The notes beneath the pieces were generated by a model. The model made no database searches, was not told where the DNA came from, and saw only the letters and a list, made by a program, of their open reading frames with translations. Position numbers and translations under genes: made by a program. This document shows, piece by piece, positions 52,636 through 60,735 of a stretch of 64,000 nt of DNA; positions within the stretch are counted from its first letter, which is position 1, and every line of letters begins with the position of its first letter. The DNA is from Streptomyces radicis (GTDB lineage Bacteria > Actinomycetota > Actinomycetes > Streptomycetales > Streptomycetaceae), in assembly GCF_003626575.1 (NCBI RefSeq), contig NZ_RBDY01000011.1, positions 1-64,000 of the forward strand. The letters run 5' to 3'.

Positions 52636-53424
52636 ATGGGACGCTTTGAGGGCCAGACCGTCATCGTCACGGGCGGCAGCGGGGGCATGGGCAGCAGTCA
52701 TGTGCGGGGCTACCACGCCGAGGGGGCGAACGTCGTCATCGCTGGCCGCGACGACGACGCCAGCCGCGATCTCGCTGCTCAGCTCGGTCATCGGGCTCTG
52801 TCCGTTCACCTGGATGTCGCCAGCGAGGACGACTGGGCGGCGGTGGTGCGCGAAGTCGAAGGCCACTTCGGGCCGATCACCATCCTGGTGAACAACGCGG
52901 GCGTCCAGAACCCGGCGGCCCCTGTCGAGCACACCGAACTCCGCACCTGGGAACACATCTTCAGCGTCAACGTCACCGGCCAGTTCCTCGGCATCAGGGC
53001 CGTGGCTCCGTCGATGCGCAGGGGCGGTGGCGGAACCATCGTCAACGTCGCCTCGACCATGGCCCACGTCGGCACGGCCTTCTACGCCCCCTACACCGCC
53101 AGCAAGTGGGCCGTGCGCGGGCTGACCAAGACGGCCGCGCTGGAGCTGGGGCGGGACAACATCCGGGTCAACTCCCTCCACCCCGGCGTCGTCTCCACAC
53201 CACTGATCAACGAACCCACCGTCGCGGGTCAGCCAGCCATCGCCGACTTCTACTCGCCCGATCCGTTCGCCATCCCCCGCCTCGCCGAACCCTCTGAGAT
53301 CACCCGCCTGTTGCTCTTCATCACCTCCCAGGACGCATCTTTCGCCACGGGCTCGGAATTCGTCCTGGACGGGGGCCTGTTGCTCGGCCCCGCACTCCAA
53401 CCCGAAGCCGACATCGCAGCGTGA
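52636..53424 (+). CDS. classical SDR-family dehydrogenase
   Basis: A 262-residue short-chain dehydrogenase. The coenzyme motif is VIVTGGSGGMGSSHVRGY (TGxxxGxG), NNAGVQNPAAPVEH is the adenine-stabilising loop, and the catalytic Ser and YxxxK are in IVNVASTMAH and APYTASKWAVRGLTK. It ends with GSEFVLDGG typical of the family. The Arg in GRDDDAS suggests NADP(H) preference. It is probably controlled by the adjacent TetR protein and may detoxify or convert the inducing compound. GGAAGG precedes the ATG. Confidence 0.9.
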   Translation: MGRFEGQTVIVTGGSGGMGSSHVRGYHAEGANVVIAGRDDDASRDLAAQLGHRALSVHLDVASEDDWAAVVREVEGHFGPITILVNNAGVQNPAAPVEHTELRTWEHIFSVNVTGQFLGIRAVAPSMRRGGGGTIVNVASTMAHVGTAFYAPYTASKWAVRGLTKTAALELGRDNIRVNSLHPGVVSTPLINEPTVAGQPAIADFYSPDPFAIPRLAEPSEITRLLLFITSQDASFATGSEFVLDGGLLLGPALQPEADIAA

Positions 53425-53555
53425 GCTGGCCTTGCAGTACGGAGCATGCAGTTGCGACGGGAGGGCGCGGATGCGGTGCGGCGGGGCCGTCCGTGGAGTC
53501 TGCCGCTGGAAGACCGCGTACTGCTCGTGACAACGCACTGGCGCACGAACTTGAC

Positions 53556-54014
53556 GTGAGCCTTTTCCAATCTCAGCTTGAGGCTGCCAGGTGGCGGGTG
53601 AGGATGGCTTTGGCCAGGTCGGTGATGCGGGTGGTGCTGCACCGCGGCTTCCGCGGCAGCCGCCAGGACTCCGGGGTGGCGACGGCCTGTTCGCCGAGTG
53701 CTCGTATCCGTGCGTCGGAGCGGTTGTGGGTTTGCTGGCCGGTGGAAAGCGTCTCCCACCGACCTCGGTAGGGGACGCGGATGCTCCCGCCGGCGCCCTG
53801 ATATGCCTTGTCCGCCCAGCATGGGATGTCCTCGGTGGTCAGGGCGTCGATGATGCCGTGGGTGCGGGCGGCTTCGATGTCGTGGACCACGCCGGGCAGT
53901 GCGGGTGAGGCCCATGGCAGTCGGCCCAGGGGATCAGCGATGACCTGCACGTTCATGCCGTGACGGTGATCGATCCCGGATGGGTGGACAAGCACGACGA
54001 AGCTCCTGGTGCAG
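53556..54014 (-). pseudogene. IS5-family transposase remnant, copy B
   Basis: On the minus strand a frame carries GMNVQVIADPLGRLPWASPA, then LPGVVHDIEAARTHGIIDAL, ADKAYQGAGGSIRVPYRGRW and WRLPRKPRCSTTRITDLAKA: the central and C-terminal transposase. The N-terminal part is deleted, since the first codons (LVHPSGID) join directly to HGMNVQV. The end sequence GAGCCTTTTCCAATCT at 53557-53572 looks like the native IS terminus. Copy A at 38.5 kb has a different deletion. The flanks (53425-53555 and 54015-54290) show no other gene. Confidence 0.75.
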
Positions 54015-54296
54015 CGAGTGATCTTGGCCGTGAACTCGTCCGGACCGGACTTCCTCCAGCAGGCGACGACGAGCTTCCGAACAGCAAGAACACCGCTACG
54101 TCACGGTGTCACCCCCTATCCTCCTGGGCGCACGAGAATTGCCCATCATGCGGGAGGGTGCCGGGGACCCCTCCCGAACGGTCAGCCTTACCATTCTGCG
54201 AGTGGTCGCGTGGCCTGGGCTGTCGCGTCTTCCCGCCCGCTGGTCAGCGTGACCAACTTTCGTTGTCCTGACTCGTATGACGAGAGAGGAAACATG

Positions 54297-54434
54297 ATGA
54301 GCGAACTGGTCGAGAAGTCGATGATGACGCCGTACGAGCCGCCTGAGCTCGTGGAGTTGGGCGAGTTCAGCGTAGACACCCTCGGTAACAATGGCATCTG
54401 GTGGGAGCCCTTCAACCCCCAGTACGATTACTGA
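54297..54434 (+). CDS. lasso peptide precursor
   Basis: A 45-residue precursor. The leader (29 residues) has the YEPPELVELGEF recognition motif (YxxPxLxxxGxF form) and Thr at the penultimate position (DTL before the core), both typical of lasso leaders. The predicted core is GNNGIWWEPFNPQYDY, 16 residues, where Gly1 would bond to Glu8 to make an 8-residue ring with an 8-residue tail. ATG 54297 with GAGAGGA 6 nt upstream is chosen; ATG 54294 would add one Met. It is the first gene of an A-C-B1-B2 operon. I do not recognise this core as a described lasso peptide. Confidence 0.92.
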   Translation: MSELVEKSMMTPYEPPELVELGEFSVDTLGNNGIWWEPFNPQYDY

Positions 54435-54444
54435 CGTATGACCA

Positions 54445-54475
54445 GGTGGTGATCGGGCCAAGTCCGATCACCACC
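54445..54475 (+). terminator. intercistronic hairpin between the lasso precursor and cyclase genes
   Basis: GGTGGTGATCGG at 54445-54456 pairs perfectly with CCGATCACCACC at 54464-54475 around a 7-nt loop, starting 10 nt after the precursor stop. No U-tract follows. It is placed to attenuate read-through or protect the precursor mRNA, so that precursor exceeds enzyme. Confidence 0.7.
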
Positions 54476-54556
54476 CCATTCCGCTGACGCGAACGTGAAT
54501 TCCCACAATAAATAAGATGGCCATCCTCCACGGTCAGTAGACAAGATAGGAGTTGG

Positions 54557-56425
54557 TTGACGGTGCTGTCCGACGGTTTCCTGGTGCTGCCGGATGCCCC
54601 GTTCAATCGCGCGTTCCTCGATCCGGTGATCCGGCTCGGGGCAGTGCCCTACTCCTCCGGCCGGCCATGGTTGCTGGGGCGATGGGCTCCCGGTGAACTG
54701 ATCGTCGCCGAGGCAGGCCGGATACAGGCAGCGGTGATCGGCACCTGTCCGCTCACCGCCGATCGATTGACCGAGCTGATCTCCCGGGTGCGCCGGGTCG
54801 AAGACCTGGACATGGTGACCCGCGCATTGCCGGGCAGTTTCTACTTGGTGGCGTCGGTCGCGGGCGTGTTGCGGGTGCAGGGCAGCCTGGCGGGCGTTCG
54901 CCGTGTGTTCCACACCAGCCGGGACGGCGTGGCGCTCGCAGGTGACCGAGCCGATGTCCTGGCCACGCTGATCGGAGCGGAGATCGACGAGCAGACCCTG
55001 GCAGCCCGCGTGGCATGCGGGATCCGGGCGCCCGCGCCGTTGGCTGAGCGCTCGATGTGGCAGGGCGTGAATCTGGTGCCGCCGGGCTCCTACCTGCGGG
55101 TCGACGGCCGAGGGACAACGACGACCACGGTGCGCTGGTGGGAGCCACCCGCGCCGGAGAGGTCGCTGGCAGAGGGCGCGGAACGGGTCCGTGACGCGCT
55201 GCGGACAGCGGTGTCCGCGCGTTTTTCCTCGGCGGGCCGGGTCAGTGCGGATCTGTCCGGTGGGATGGACTCCACCTCGTTGTGCTTTCTGTCAGCCGAA
55301 GTCGGGGCCCCCGACCTGCTGACTTTCCGCTGGAGCGAGGCCGACGAGGCGAACGCCGATGCGGGGTTCGCGGCGCAGGCGGCCAGGGAATTGCCCGGTG
55401 CCGAACATCGGGAACTGGCGCAAGAAGCCATGCCATCGATCTTCGCCGACCCCGGACGCATCACCGATACCGAGGCGCCGTATCCCTTCACACGTACCGC
55501 CGAGCGGACCAGACAAACCGCCCAGACCCTGGCCGAGTGCGGGTCGCGGATACACCTGGCCGGGCACGGTTCTGACGAGTTGTTCCATGAGTTGCCCTAC
55601 TACCTGCGGGACCTGCTGTACCGCCATCCGCTGACCGCACTCACTCACCTGCGTGGTCACCGGGCGATGTCTCGTTGGCCGTTGGGCGCCACCATCGCCG
55701 CGCTCACTGATCGTCGCGACCTCGGCGGGTGGTGGCGGCACCAGGCCGACCACCTCACCGGTCCGCCTCGCGCTCGCCGTACGCCCGATCTCGGGTGGGG
55801 TTCCGCGCCGCTGCGAGCACAGGAGTGGGTCACGCCGTCCGCGATCGAGGTGACGCGCGGGCTGCTGCACAGCATCGCCGAGCAGGCGCGACCGTTGGCT
55901 GCGCAACGAGCGCAGCACGCGACGCTCATGGCGCTGCGAATCGCGGGGCCCGGCTACCGCCAGCTCGCCAGGCCGTTCGCGCGGGCCGGTGTGCGGTTGG
56001 AGCTGCCGTACCTCGATGATCGGGTGATCGAGGCAGCGCTATCCGTTCGATTCGCCGAGCGTCGAACGCCGTGGCGCTATAAGCCGCTGTTGTCCGAGGC
56101 GATGCACGGCATCCTGCCCGCCGCCGTCGCGGGCCGGTCCACCAAGGGTGAGGCAGGCGAGGACGTGCGCATCGGGTTGCGGCGCAACATGCCTGCCCTG
56201 CTCGAGCTGTTCGCCGATTCGGCGTTGGCCGAGCACGGGCTGATCAATCCTGACGTGCTGCGTACCCGGCTGCTGGCACCGCAGGTCGACAACGCCACCA
56301 CCATGGCGTTGGAAGAGCTGCTCGGCTGTGAGACCTGGCTGCGCGCCGTCAAGAAGACCCCGGCGGAAAGCTGGACGTCGAAAGCCGACCAAGGGAGGGT
56401 CGATGAGTCCGCGACTACGAACTGA
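54557..56425 (+). CDS. lasso cyclase (asparagine synthetase-like, protein C)
   Basis: A 622-residue asparagine synthetase homologue that would adenylate the Glu8 side chain of the core and form the macrolactam with Gly1. The N-terminal glutaminase-like domain lacks the catalytic Cys at its start, as in other lasso cyclases. The ATP pyrophosphatase domain has VSADLSGGMDSTSLCFLSAE (SGGMDST loop), HLAGHGSDELFHELP, and later LPYLDDRVIEAALSV. The TTG at 54557 (TVLSDGFLVLPD) with AGGAG upstream is chosen as start; GTG 54563 is possible. It overlaps the next gene by 23 nt. Confidence 0.93.
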   Translation: MTVLSDGFLVLPDAPFNRAFLDPVIRLGAVPYSSGRPWLLGRWAPGELIVAEAGRIQAAVIGTCPLTADRLTELISRVRRVEDLDMVTRALPGSFYLVASVAGVLRVQGSLAGVRRVFHTSRDGVALAGDRADVLATLIGAEIDEQTLAARVACGIRAPAPLAERSMWQGVNLVPPGSYLRVDGRGTTTTTVRWWEPPAPERSLAEGAERVRDALRTAVSARFSSAGRVSADLSGGMDSTSLCFLSAEVGAPDLLTFRWSEADEANADAGFAAQAARELPGAEHRELAQEAMPSIFADPGRITDTEAPYPFTRTAERTRQTAQTLAECGSRIHLAGHGSDELFHELPYYLRDLLYRHPLTALTHLRGHRAMSRWPLGATIAALTDRRDLGGWWRHQADHLTGPPRARRTPDLGWGSAPLRAQEWVTPSAIEVTRGLLHSIAEQARPLAAQRAQHATLMALRIAGPGYRQLARPFARAGVRLELPYLDDRVIEAALSVRFAERRTPWRYKPLLSEAMHGILPAAVAGRSTKGEAGEDVRIGLRRNMPALLELFADSALAEHGLINPDVLRTRLLAPQVDNATTMALEELLGCETWLRAVKKTPAESWTSKADQGRVDESATTN

Positions 56426-56663
56426 CATCGCCACCACCAGCACCGAACACGGCACAGTGCTGCTCGATGAGCGCACCGGACGTTACTGGCAGCTCAACAA
56501 CACCGGCAGCGGCATTCTGCATGCGCTGTTGGCCGGTCAGAGCCAGGAGCAGATCGTGGCGGACCTCGCCGAGCGGCACGACCTCGAACCCAAGCGGGCA
56601 CGGTCCGACGTGACGGCGATCATCGATCGTCTTTGTGCGGCGAAGCTGCTGGTGACCTCATGA
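56403..56663 (+). CDS. lasso leader-recognition protein (PqqD-like RRE, protein B1)
   Basis: An 86-residue RiPP recognition element. It has TEHGTVLLDERTGRYWQLNN, TGSGILHALLAGQSQEQIVA and a final helix RSDVTAIIDRLCAAKLLV, the PqqD/B1 pattern that binds the YxxPxL leader motif and presents the precursor to the B2 protease. GGGAGGG stands 5 nt before the ATG. Its start lies inside the cyclase gene and its stop overlaps the B2 start (ATGA), so the cluster is tightly coupled. Confidence 0.92.
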   Translation: MSPRLRTDIATTSTEHGTVLLDERTGRYWQLNNTGSGILHALLAGQSQEQIVADLAERHDLEPKRARSDVTAIIDRLCAAKLLVTS

Positions 56664-57073
56664 CCGTTCCCGTCGCACTCGAACACCAGCCCCGGCTTCC
56701 GGTTCACAGGCGGCTGGTGCCGCTGCTCGCGGTCGGTGCCGCGCGCCTGCTCAGCCGACTGTCACCGCGCAGGCTACGAGCCGTACTGCTCTTCATCCGT
56801 CGCGGCGCCCGAGCCGCCACCGTCGACCAGGCACTCGCGGCACGTAGCGCGGTCGTCTCGGTCAGTCTTCGCTGCGCGGGTCAGGGCTGTCTGCAACGGT
56901 CCATCGCCGCCGCCCTGGTATGCCGAGCCCGCAATGTCTGGCCCACCTGGTGTACCGGTGTCCGTACGCATCCATTCGCGGCACACGCGTGGATCGAAGT
57001 CGACGGCGAACCCGTCGGAGAGCTATATCTCGGCAAACATTACCGGACGCTCATAGCCATTCCTCCGGTCTGA
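56660..57073 (+). CDS. lasso leader peptidase (transglutaminase-like, protein B2)
   Basis: A 137-residue cysteine protease that would cut the leader after the TL pair. The catalytic Cys is in CAGQGCLQRSIAAALVCR, the His in HPFAAHAWIEVDGEPV, with the Asp of that same segment completing the triad. The length and the split B1/B2 layout are as in actinobacterial lasso clusters. It starts by an ATGA overlap with B1. No ABC transporter or isopeptidase gene follows, so export must use another system. Confidence 0.92.
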   Translation: MTVPVALEHQPRLPVHRRLVPLLAVGAARLLSRLSPRRLRAVLLFIRRGARAATVDQALAARSAVVSVSLRCAGQGCLQRSIAAALVCRARNVWPTWCTGVRTHPFAAHAWIEVDGEPVGELYLGKHYRTLIAIPPV

Positions 57074-57111
57074 ATTCAGACCTGTCCAGGCGATTCGGCG
57101 AGGTCGGCGTC

Positions 57112-57375
57112 ATGTTCACCGCCCACGACACCGCCGCAGAGCTCCGTCGTTGTCGCGAGTCGCGTGTGAAGGCTGACGTTGCCCTGCTCAGCGGCATGTC
57201 GCAGGGGTGGGGCGGGAACGAGTGCGGGAACGGTCCCTGTGATCATCAGAGTGAGCCCTTTCCAGGCCCCGGATCTCACGGAAGGATCCTGCGCGACTGT
57301 CGCCTCAAGGGCGACGGCGTCCACCACGCCATGCTCGGCATCGCCCGCCCACACAACCTCGCCTCCGCCGGATAG
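57112..57375 (+). other. possible gene remnant after the lasso cluster
   Basis: An ATG at 57112 opens an 87-codon frame (MFTAHDTAAELRRCRESRVK then ADVALLSGMSQGWGGNECGN). The opposite strand is also open here with HGVVDAVALEATVAQDPSVR, so coding strand and reality are uncertain. The sequence is somewhat lower in GC than the native genes and looks like decayed mobile-element or host DNA. I recognise no family. Confidence 0.3.
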
Positions 57376-57410
57376 ACGGTCCCGACGAGCAATCCGCGCA
57401 GAGCTGACAT

Positions 57411-57498
57411 GGCCCGTCCCCCGTAGGCGCAAGCCCTGACCCACACCCACCACGAAGGCGACCAACCGGCGGACGGCGAACGGGAGGACGTCCAGCCC
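57411..57498 (-). repeat. inverted copy of the intergenic repeat family
   Basis: Read on the minus strand this segment begins GGGCTGGACGTCCTCCCG and contains 33 bases identical to 51384-51416. It then continues GTGGTGGGTGTGGGTCAGGG and CGCCTACGGGGGACGGGCC like the other copies. It ends 25 nt from the DesK-type kinase stop codon, so it marks the right junction of the mosaic block. Confidence 0.55.
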
Positions 57499-57523
57499 GT
57501 CGCCCACAGCCCACGGCCCACGC

Positions 57524-58702
57524 TCACCGAGGCGTCATCGCGCCGGGTCCCACCGTCGCCTCCAGCGTGAACACGCCGCCCTCGCTCCCCACCCGCAACG
57601 TCCCGCCCGCGTCGGCCAGCCGCTCCCGCAGCCCCGCCAGCCCCGAGCTGTGGCGGTCGGGCGCGGCGGGGGCCGCGCCGTCGTTGGCCATGGTCATCCG
57701 CACCCCGTCCCCCCGGCGGGCGATCTCGATGGCGCACCACCGCGCGGCGCTGTGTCGGAGGACGTTGGTGCTGGCCTCGCGCAGCACGGGGACCAGCTGG
57801 GCCGAGGCCGATGGCGGCAGGTCGGTGGTGGGACCCAAGACCGTGCAGCGGATGCCGGAGGAGTGGAACACCCGTTGGATCGCGGCCAGTTGGTCGGCGA
57901 GGTCCACCGCGCGGTAGCCGTGTACGACCTCCCGCATCTCGGCGAGCGCCGAGGCGGCCAGGCGTTGCACGTCGCTGGCCTCGCGGCCCGCGCGTTCGGC
58001 GTCGAGGGACGAGAGGCGCGCGGCCAGCTCGGCCTTGAGCGCGATCACCGACAGGCTGTGCCCGAGCAGGTCGTGCACGTCGCGGGCGAAACGCAGCCGC
58101 TCCTCGGTGGCGGCGAGCCTGGCCTGCGCCTCGCGTCCTGCCCTGGCGTCCACCAGCAGCCCCCACAGCCACAGCGGAAGTCCGCTCATCCCGGCCACCG
58201 TCAGCGCGAGGCTCGCGGCGATCAGCACGGGCACGAGCGCGCCGTCCCCCGTCAGCGCGCCCAGGGCCGCCGCGACCGCCAGGGTGGCGAGCGCGGCAAG
58301 TGCCGTGATCCAGCGGCCGGTTGGGCCCCTGGCCAGCAGCGGTACCGTTCCTGCCAGGCAGCCGCCCAGCCATGCCCAGGTCGCCCACCGCCCGTCGCCC
58401 ACGGGCCCCACCAGCGGGACGGACAGCAGCGACGCGGCGACGAACGCGGCCATCAGGCGGCGGCGCACCGCGGCGGACAGCCACGGGGTGACCGCGGCGT
58501 AGAGCGCGCCCGCCTGGGCCGCGGCGAACGCCAGGATGCCCGCCGCGCCCAGGGCGGCCCACAGGGCGTCGCTCTCGAGGAACGGCCCGATGCCGGGCAG
58601 CGTCAGGCTGGTCAGCACGGCGGTGGCGAGCGAGGCGAGCGTGCCGAGCCTGGCCCGGCGCAGCCGCGGATCGGACCCGTTCGCCGAGGTGCCACTCACC
58701 AC
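57524..58702 (-). CDS. DesK/NarX-type sensor histidine kinase
   Basis: A 392-residue kinase with five or six membrane helices in the first 190 residues and no large extracellular domain. The HisKA_3 dimerisation box is ERLRFARDVHDLLGHSLSVIALKAELAARL with the phospho-acceptor His. The ATPase domain has REASTNVLRHSAARWCAI and SSGLAGLRERLADAGG. Kinases of this type usually sit directly before a NarL/DesR regulator. Here the downstream side meets a repeat and the lasso block, while an orphan DesR-type regulator lies at 44745-45386 on the same strand. Start is one of two adjacent GTG codons. Confidence 0.9.
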   Translation of the reverse strand: MVSGTSANGSDPRLRRARLGTLASLATAVLTSLTLPGIGPFLESDALWAALGAAGILAFAAAQAGALYAAVTPWLSAAVRRRLMAAFVAASLLSVPLVGPVGDGRWATWAWLGGCLAGTVPLLARGPTGRWITALAALATLAVAAALGALTGDGALVPVLIAASLALTVAGMSGLPLWLWGLLVDARAGREAQARLAATEERLRFARDVHDLLGHSLSVIALKAELAARLSSLDAERAGREASDVQRLAASALAEMREVVHGYRAVDLADQLAAIQRVFHSSGIRCTVLGPTTDLPPSASAQLVPVLREASTNVLRHSAARWCAIEIARRGDGVRMTMANDGAAPAAPDRHSSGLAGLRERLADAGGTLRVGSEGGVFTLEATVGPGAMTPR

Positions 58703-58711
58703 CGTGCCATG

Positions 58712-59152
58712 CTAGACGGCCGCGGCGATCAGGGCGGCGGCCACCAGCAGGTCGAAGACCACGCAGAACTCCGCGAACGCGTGCGGCACCACCCGGCCTG
58801 TGCGCAGGTGGGCGAGGTCCCACAGGGCGTGCCCGGCCAGTCCGGCCGCCACGAGGTACTGCCCGACCGCGGGGTCGACGGCCAGGGCGAGGGCGGTGAT
58901 GCCGCCGAACAGCACGACGCCCGCGGTCTCCACGGCCACGACGCGGGGGCCGTCCAACTCGTGGCGCAGGGCGCCGATGACGAGGTAGGCGAGCGCGATC
59001 GACGGCAGGAGGTAGGTCTCGAACCCCGAGGGCGTCCACGGGGGCAGATCGCGGTAGCCGAGGACGACGACGCCGATGGCGAGCATGACGGGCCAGCGCC
59101 GGTGGAGGGCGACAAGTGCCTTGGGACTGTGGCGCGTTGTGGTGTGGGTCAT
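58712..59152 (-). CDS. four-helix membrane protein, kinase-associated
   Basis: A 146-residue integral membrane protein with about four hydrophobic helices: PVMLAIGVVVLGY, LLPSIALAYLVIGAL, AGVVLFGGITALALAV and FCVVFDLLVAAALIAAAV. It also has GLAGHALWDLAHL with a pair of His residues. No family was recognised. It lies 9 nt upstream of the DesK-type kinase on the same strand, so it is probably part of that signalling operon. ATG at 59152 is the start. Confidence 0.7.
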   Translation of the reverse strand: MTHTTTRHSPKALVALHRRWPVMLAIGVVVLGYRDLPPWTPSGFETYLLPSIALAYLVIGALRHELDGPRVVAVETAGVVLFGGITALALAVDPAVGQYLVAAGLAGHALWDLAHLRTGRVVPHAFAEFCVVFDLLVAAALIAAAV

Positions 59153-59262
59153 GCCGTCAGCGTGCCGCCGCCGCGCGACGGGCCCCACCCTCGCCGTGTC
59201 ACCGGTCGGGGGTGTGGAACGCATGGGTGACCCAGGCGTTCCACACAACTCTCCCGCGCGGC

Positions 59263-60138
59263 TCAGCCCTTGACCGCGCCGACGAGCACGCCCTTGGCGA
59301 AGTGCCGTTGCAGGAACGGGTAGACGAGCAGGATCGGCACGATGCTGATCACCAGGATCGCCATCTGGAGCGACTGCTGCGGGGGCAGCACCTCGGTGGC
59401 GCCCGCCTGGTCGCCGCCGAGGTTGGCGCCGTTGACCACATAGGTGCGCAGCACGAGTTGGAGCGGCCACTTGGTGGTGTCGTTCATGTAGAGGAGGGCG
59501 GTGAAGAAGCTGTTCCAGTAGGCCACGGCGTAGAAGAGGCCGATGACCGCGAGGACGGCCTTGGACAGCGGGAGAACGATCCGCAGCAGGATCGTCAGCT
59601 CGCTCGCGCCGTCGATGCGGGCGGAGTCCATGAGCTCGCCCGGCAGGTCCATGAAGAAGGCGCGCATCACGATGACGTTGAAGCCGTTGATCAGCACCGG
59701 GAGGATCAGCGACCAGTACGAGTCGAGCAGGCCGAGCTGCTTGACCATGAGGTAGCTGGGGATCATCCCGGGGCTGAACAGCAGCGTGAACAGCACGGTG
59801 AGCAGCATGGGCTTGGCGCCGAACGAGCCGGGCCTGGAGAGCGCGTAGGCCAGCATCGCCGTGCAGGTGAGTGACAGCACGGTGCCCACGACGGTGATCC
59901 CGGTGGACACCAGCAGCGCCTGGGTGACGGCGTCGCCCGCGAAGACCGCGCGGTACGCCTCGAGCGTCGGGTGCTCGGGCCACAGCACGAACCCGCCCGC
60001 CTGGGCGACCTGTTCGGGGTCGGCGAGGCTCGTGGAGACGACGGAGAGGAAGGGCAGCACGACGAGCGCGCACGCGATGAGGAGCACGATGCCCTTGAGG
60101 CCGCGGGCCGCCGGGTGGGGGGTGGCGATGGCGCTCAT
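59263..60138 (-). CDS. carbohydrate ABC transporter permease, LplC/MalG-like
   Basis: A 291-residue inner-membrane permease with six predicted helices and the EAA loop DSARIDGASELTILLRIVLP that docks the ATPase. It ends in FLQRHFAKGVLVGAVKG, a standard tail for this family. It should import an oligosaccharide or oligo-uronide together with LplB encoded upstream. The ATG at 60138 has GAAGGAG 5 nt upstream, preserved despite the mobile element inserted just before it. No ATPase or binding protein is in the window; actinomycetes often use a shared MsiK ATPase. Confidence 0.92.
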   Translation of the reverse strand: MSAIATPHPAARGLKGIVLLIACALVVLPFLSVVSTSLADPEQVAQAGGFVLWPEHPTLEAYRAVFAGDAVTQALLVSTGITVVGTVLSLTCTAMLAYALSRPGSFGAKPMLLTVLFTLLFSPGMIPSYLMVKQLGLLDSYWSLILPVLINGFNVIVMRAFFMDLPGELMDSARIDGASELTILLRIVLPLSKAVLAVIGLFYAVAYWNSFFTALLYMNDTTKWPLQLVLRTYVVNGANLGGDQAGATEVLPPQQSLQMAILVISIVPILLVYPFLQRHFAKGVLVGAVKG

Positions 60139-60299
60139 GAGGGCTCTCCTTCGTGGATGCCCCGGCCTTCGGGCCGGGGAGGGGACGAGGCTCCTGTGGA
60201 GCGGGGCAGGAAAGGCCGGTTCGCCGTCGGGGTGGAGCGGCGTCCGCCGCTCACCGGCCGACGCCTGTCACTCACACGGGAGTTGATAGGTTGTGATGT

Positions 60300-60722
60300 G
60301 TGTCGCGGCGGGTCAGGCGGGCGTTCAGGTACCGCTTCTACCCCACGGACGGGCAGGCGGCGGAGCTGTCGCGGACGTTCGGCTGCGTCCGTCTCGTGTA
60401 CAACAAGGCGCTGGAGGAACGCACGTGCGCCTGGTACGGGCGTGAACTCGTGGTGATCGACCGGTGGTTCCCCAGCTCGAGGCTGTGCGGGGCCTGCGGC
60501 GCGGTCCGCGGGAAACTGCCGTTGAACGTCCGGACGTGGACGTGTGAGTGCGGCGCGGTGCATGACCGTGATGTGAACGCGGCACGCAACGTTCTGGCCG
60601 CCGGGCTGGCGGCAGCAGCCTGTGGAGACGGTGTAAGACCTCAACGGGAGTCCTCCCGGACAGGGCGGTCGTCGACGAAGCAGGAACCCCAGCGGGCGAC
60701 CGCTGGAACCCCCCGCCTTTAG
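60300..60722 (+). pseudogene. tnpB: TnpB with an in-frame central deletion
   Basis: A 140-residue frame. Residues 1-42 (RAFRYRFYPTDGQAAELSRT, CVRLVYNKALEERT) are the TnpB N-terminus. From CAWYGRELVVIDRWFPSSRL it resumes at the C-terminal part with the zinc ribbon CGACGAV-CECGAV and the last RuvC Asp in VHDRDVNAARNVLA. About 240 residues with the first two RuvC catalytic residues are missing, so it cannot cut DNA. GTG at 60300 starts it. The long C-terminal Arg/Gln-rich tail also encodes the omega-RNA scaffold. Confidence 0.85.
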
Positions 60723-60729
60723 GCGGGGG
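60689..60729 (+). ncRNA. omega-RNA (reRNA) 3' scaffold of the TnpB element
   Basis: Two perfect hairpins stand side by side: CCAGCGG-GCGA-CCGCTGG (60689-60706) and CCCCCGCC-TTTA-GGCGGGGG (60710-60729), followed by AGGAAGTCAAG. This is the standard 3' scaffold of TnpB guide RNAs. The guide would be whatever follows on the plus strand, here the antisense of the lplB 3' end. The scaffold appears intact although the protein is not. Confidence 0.65.
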
Positions 60730-60735
60730 AGGAAG

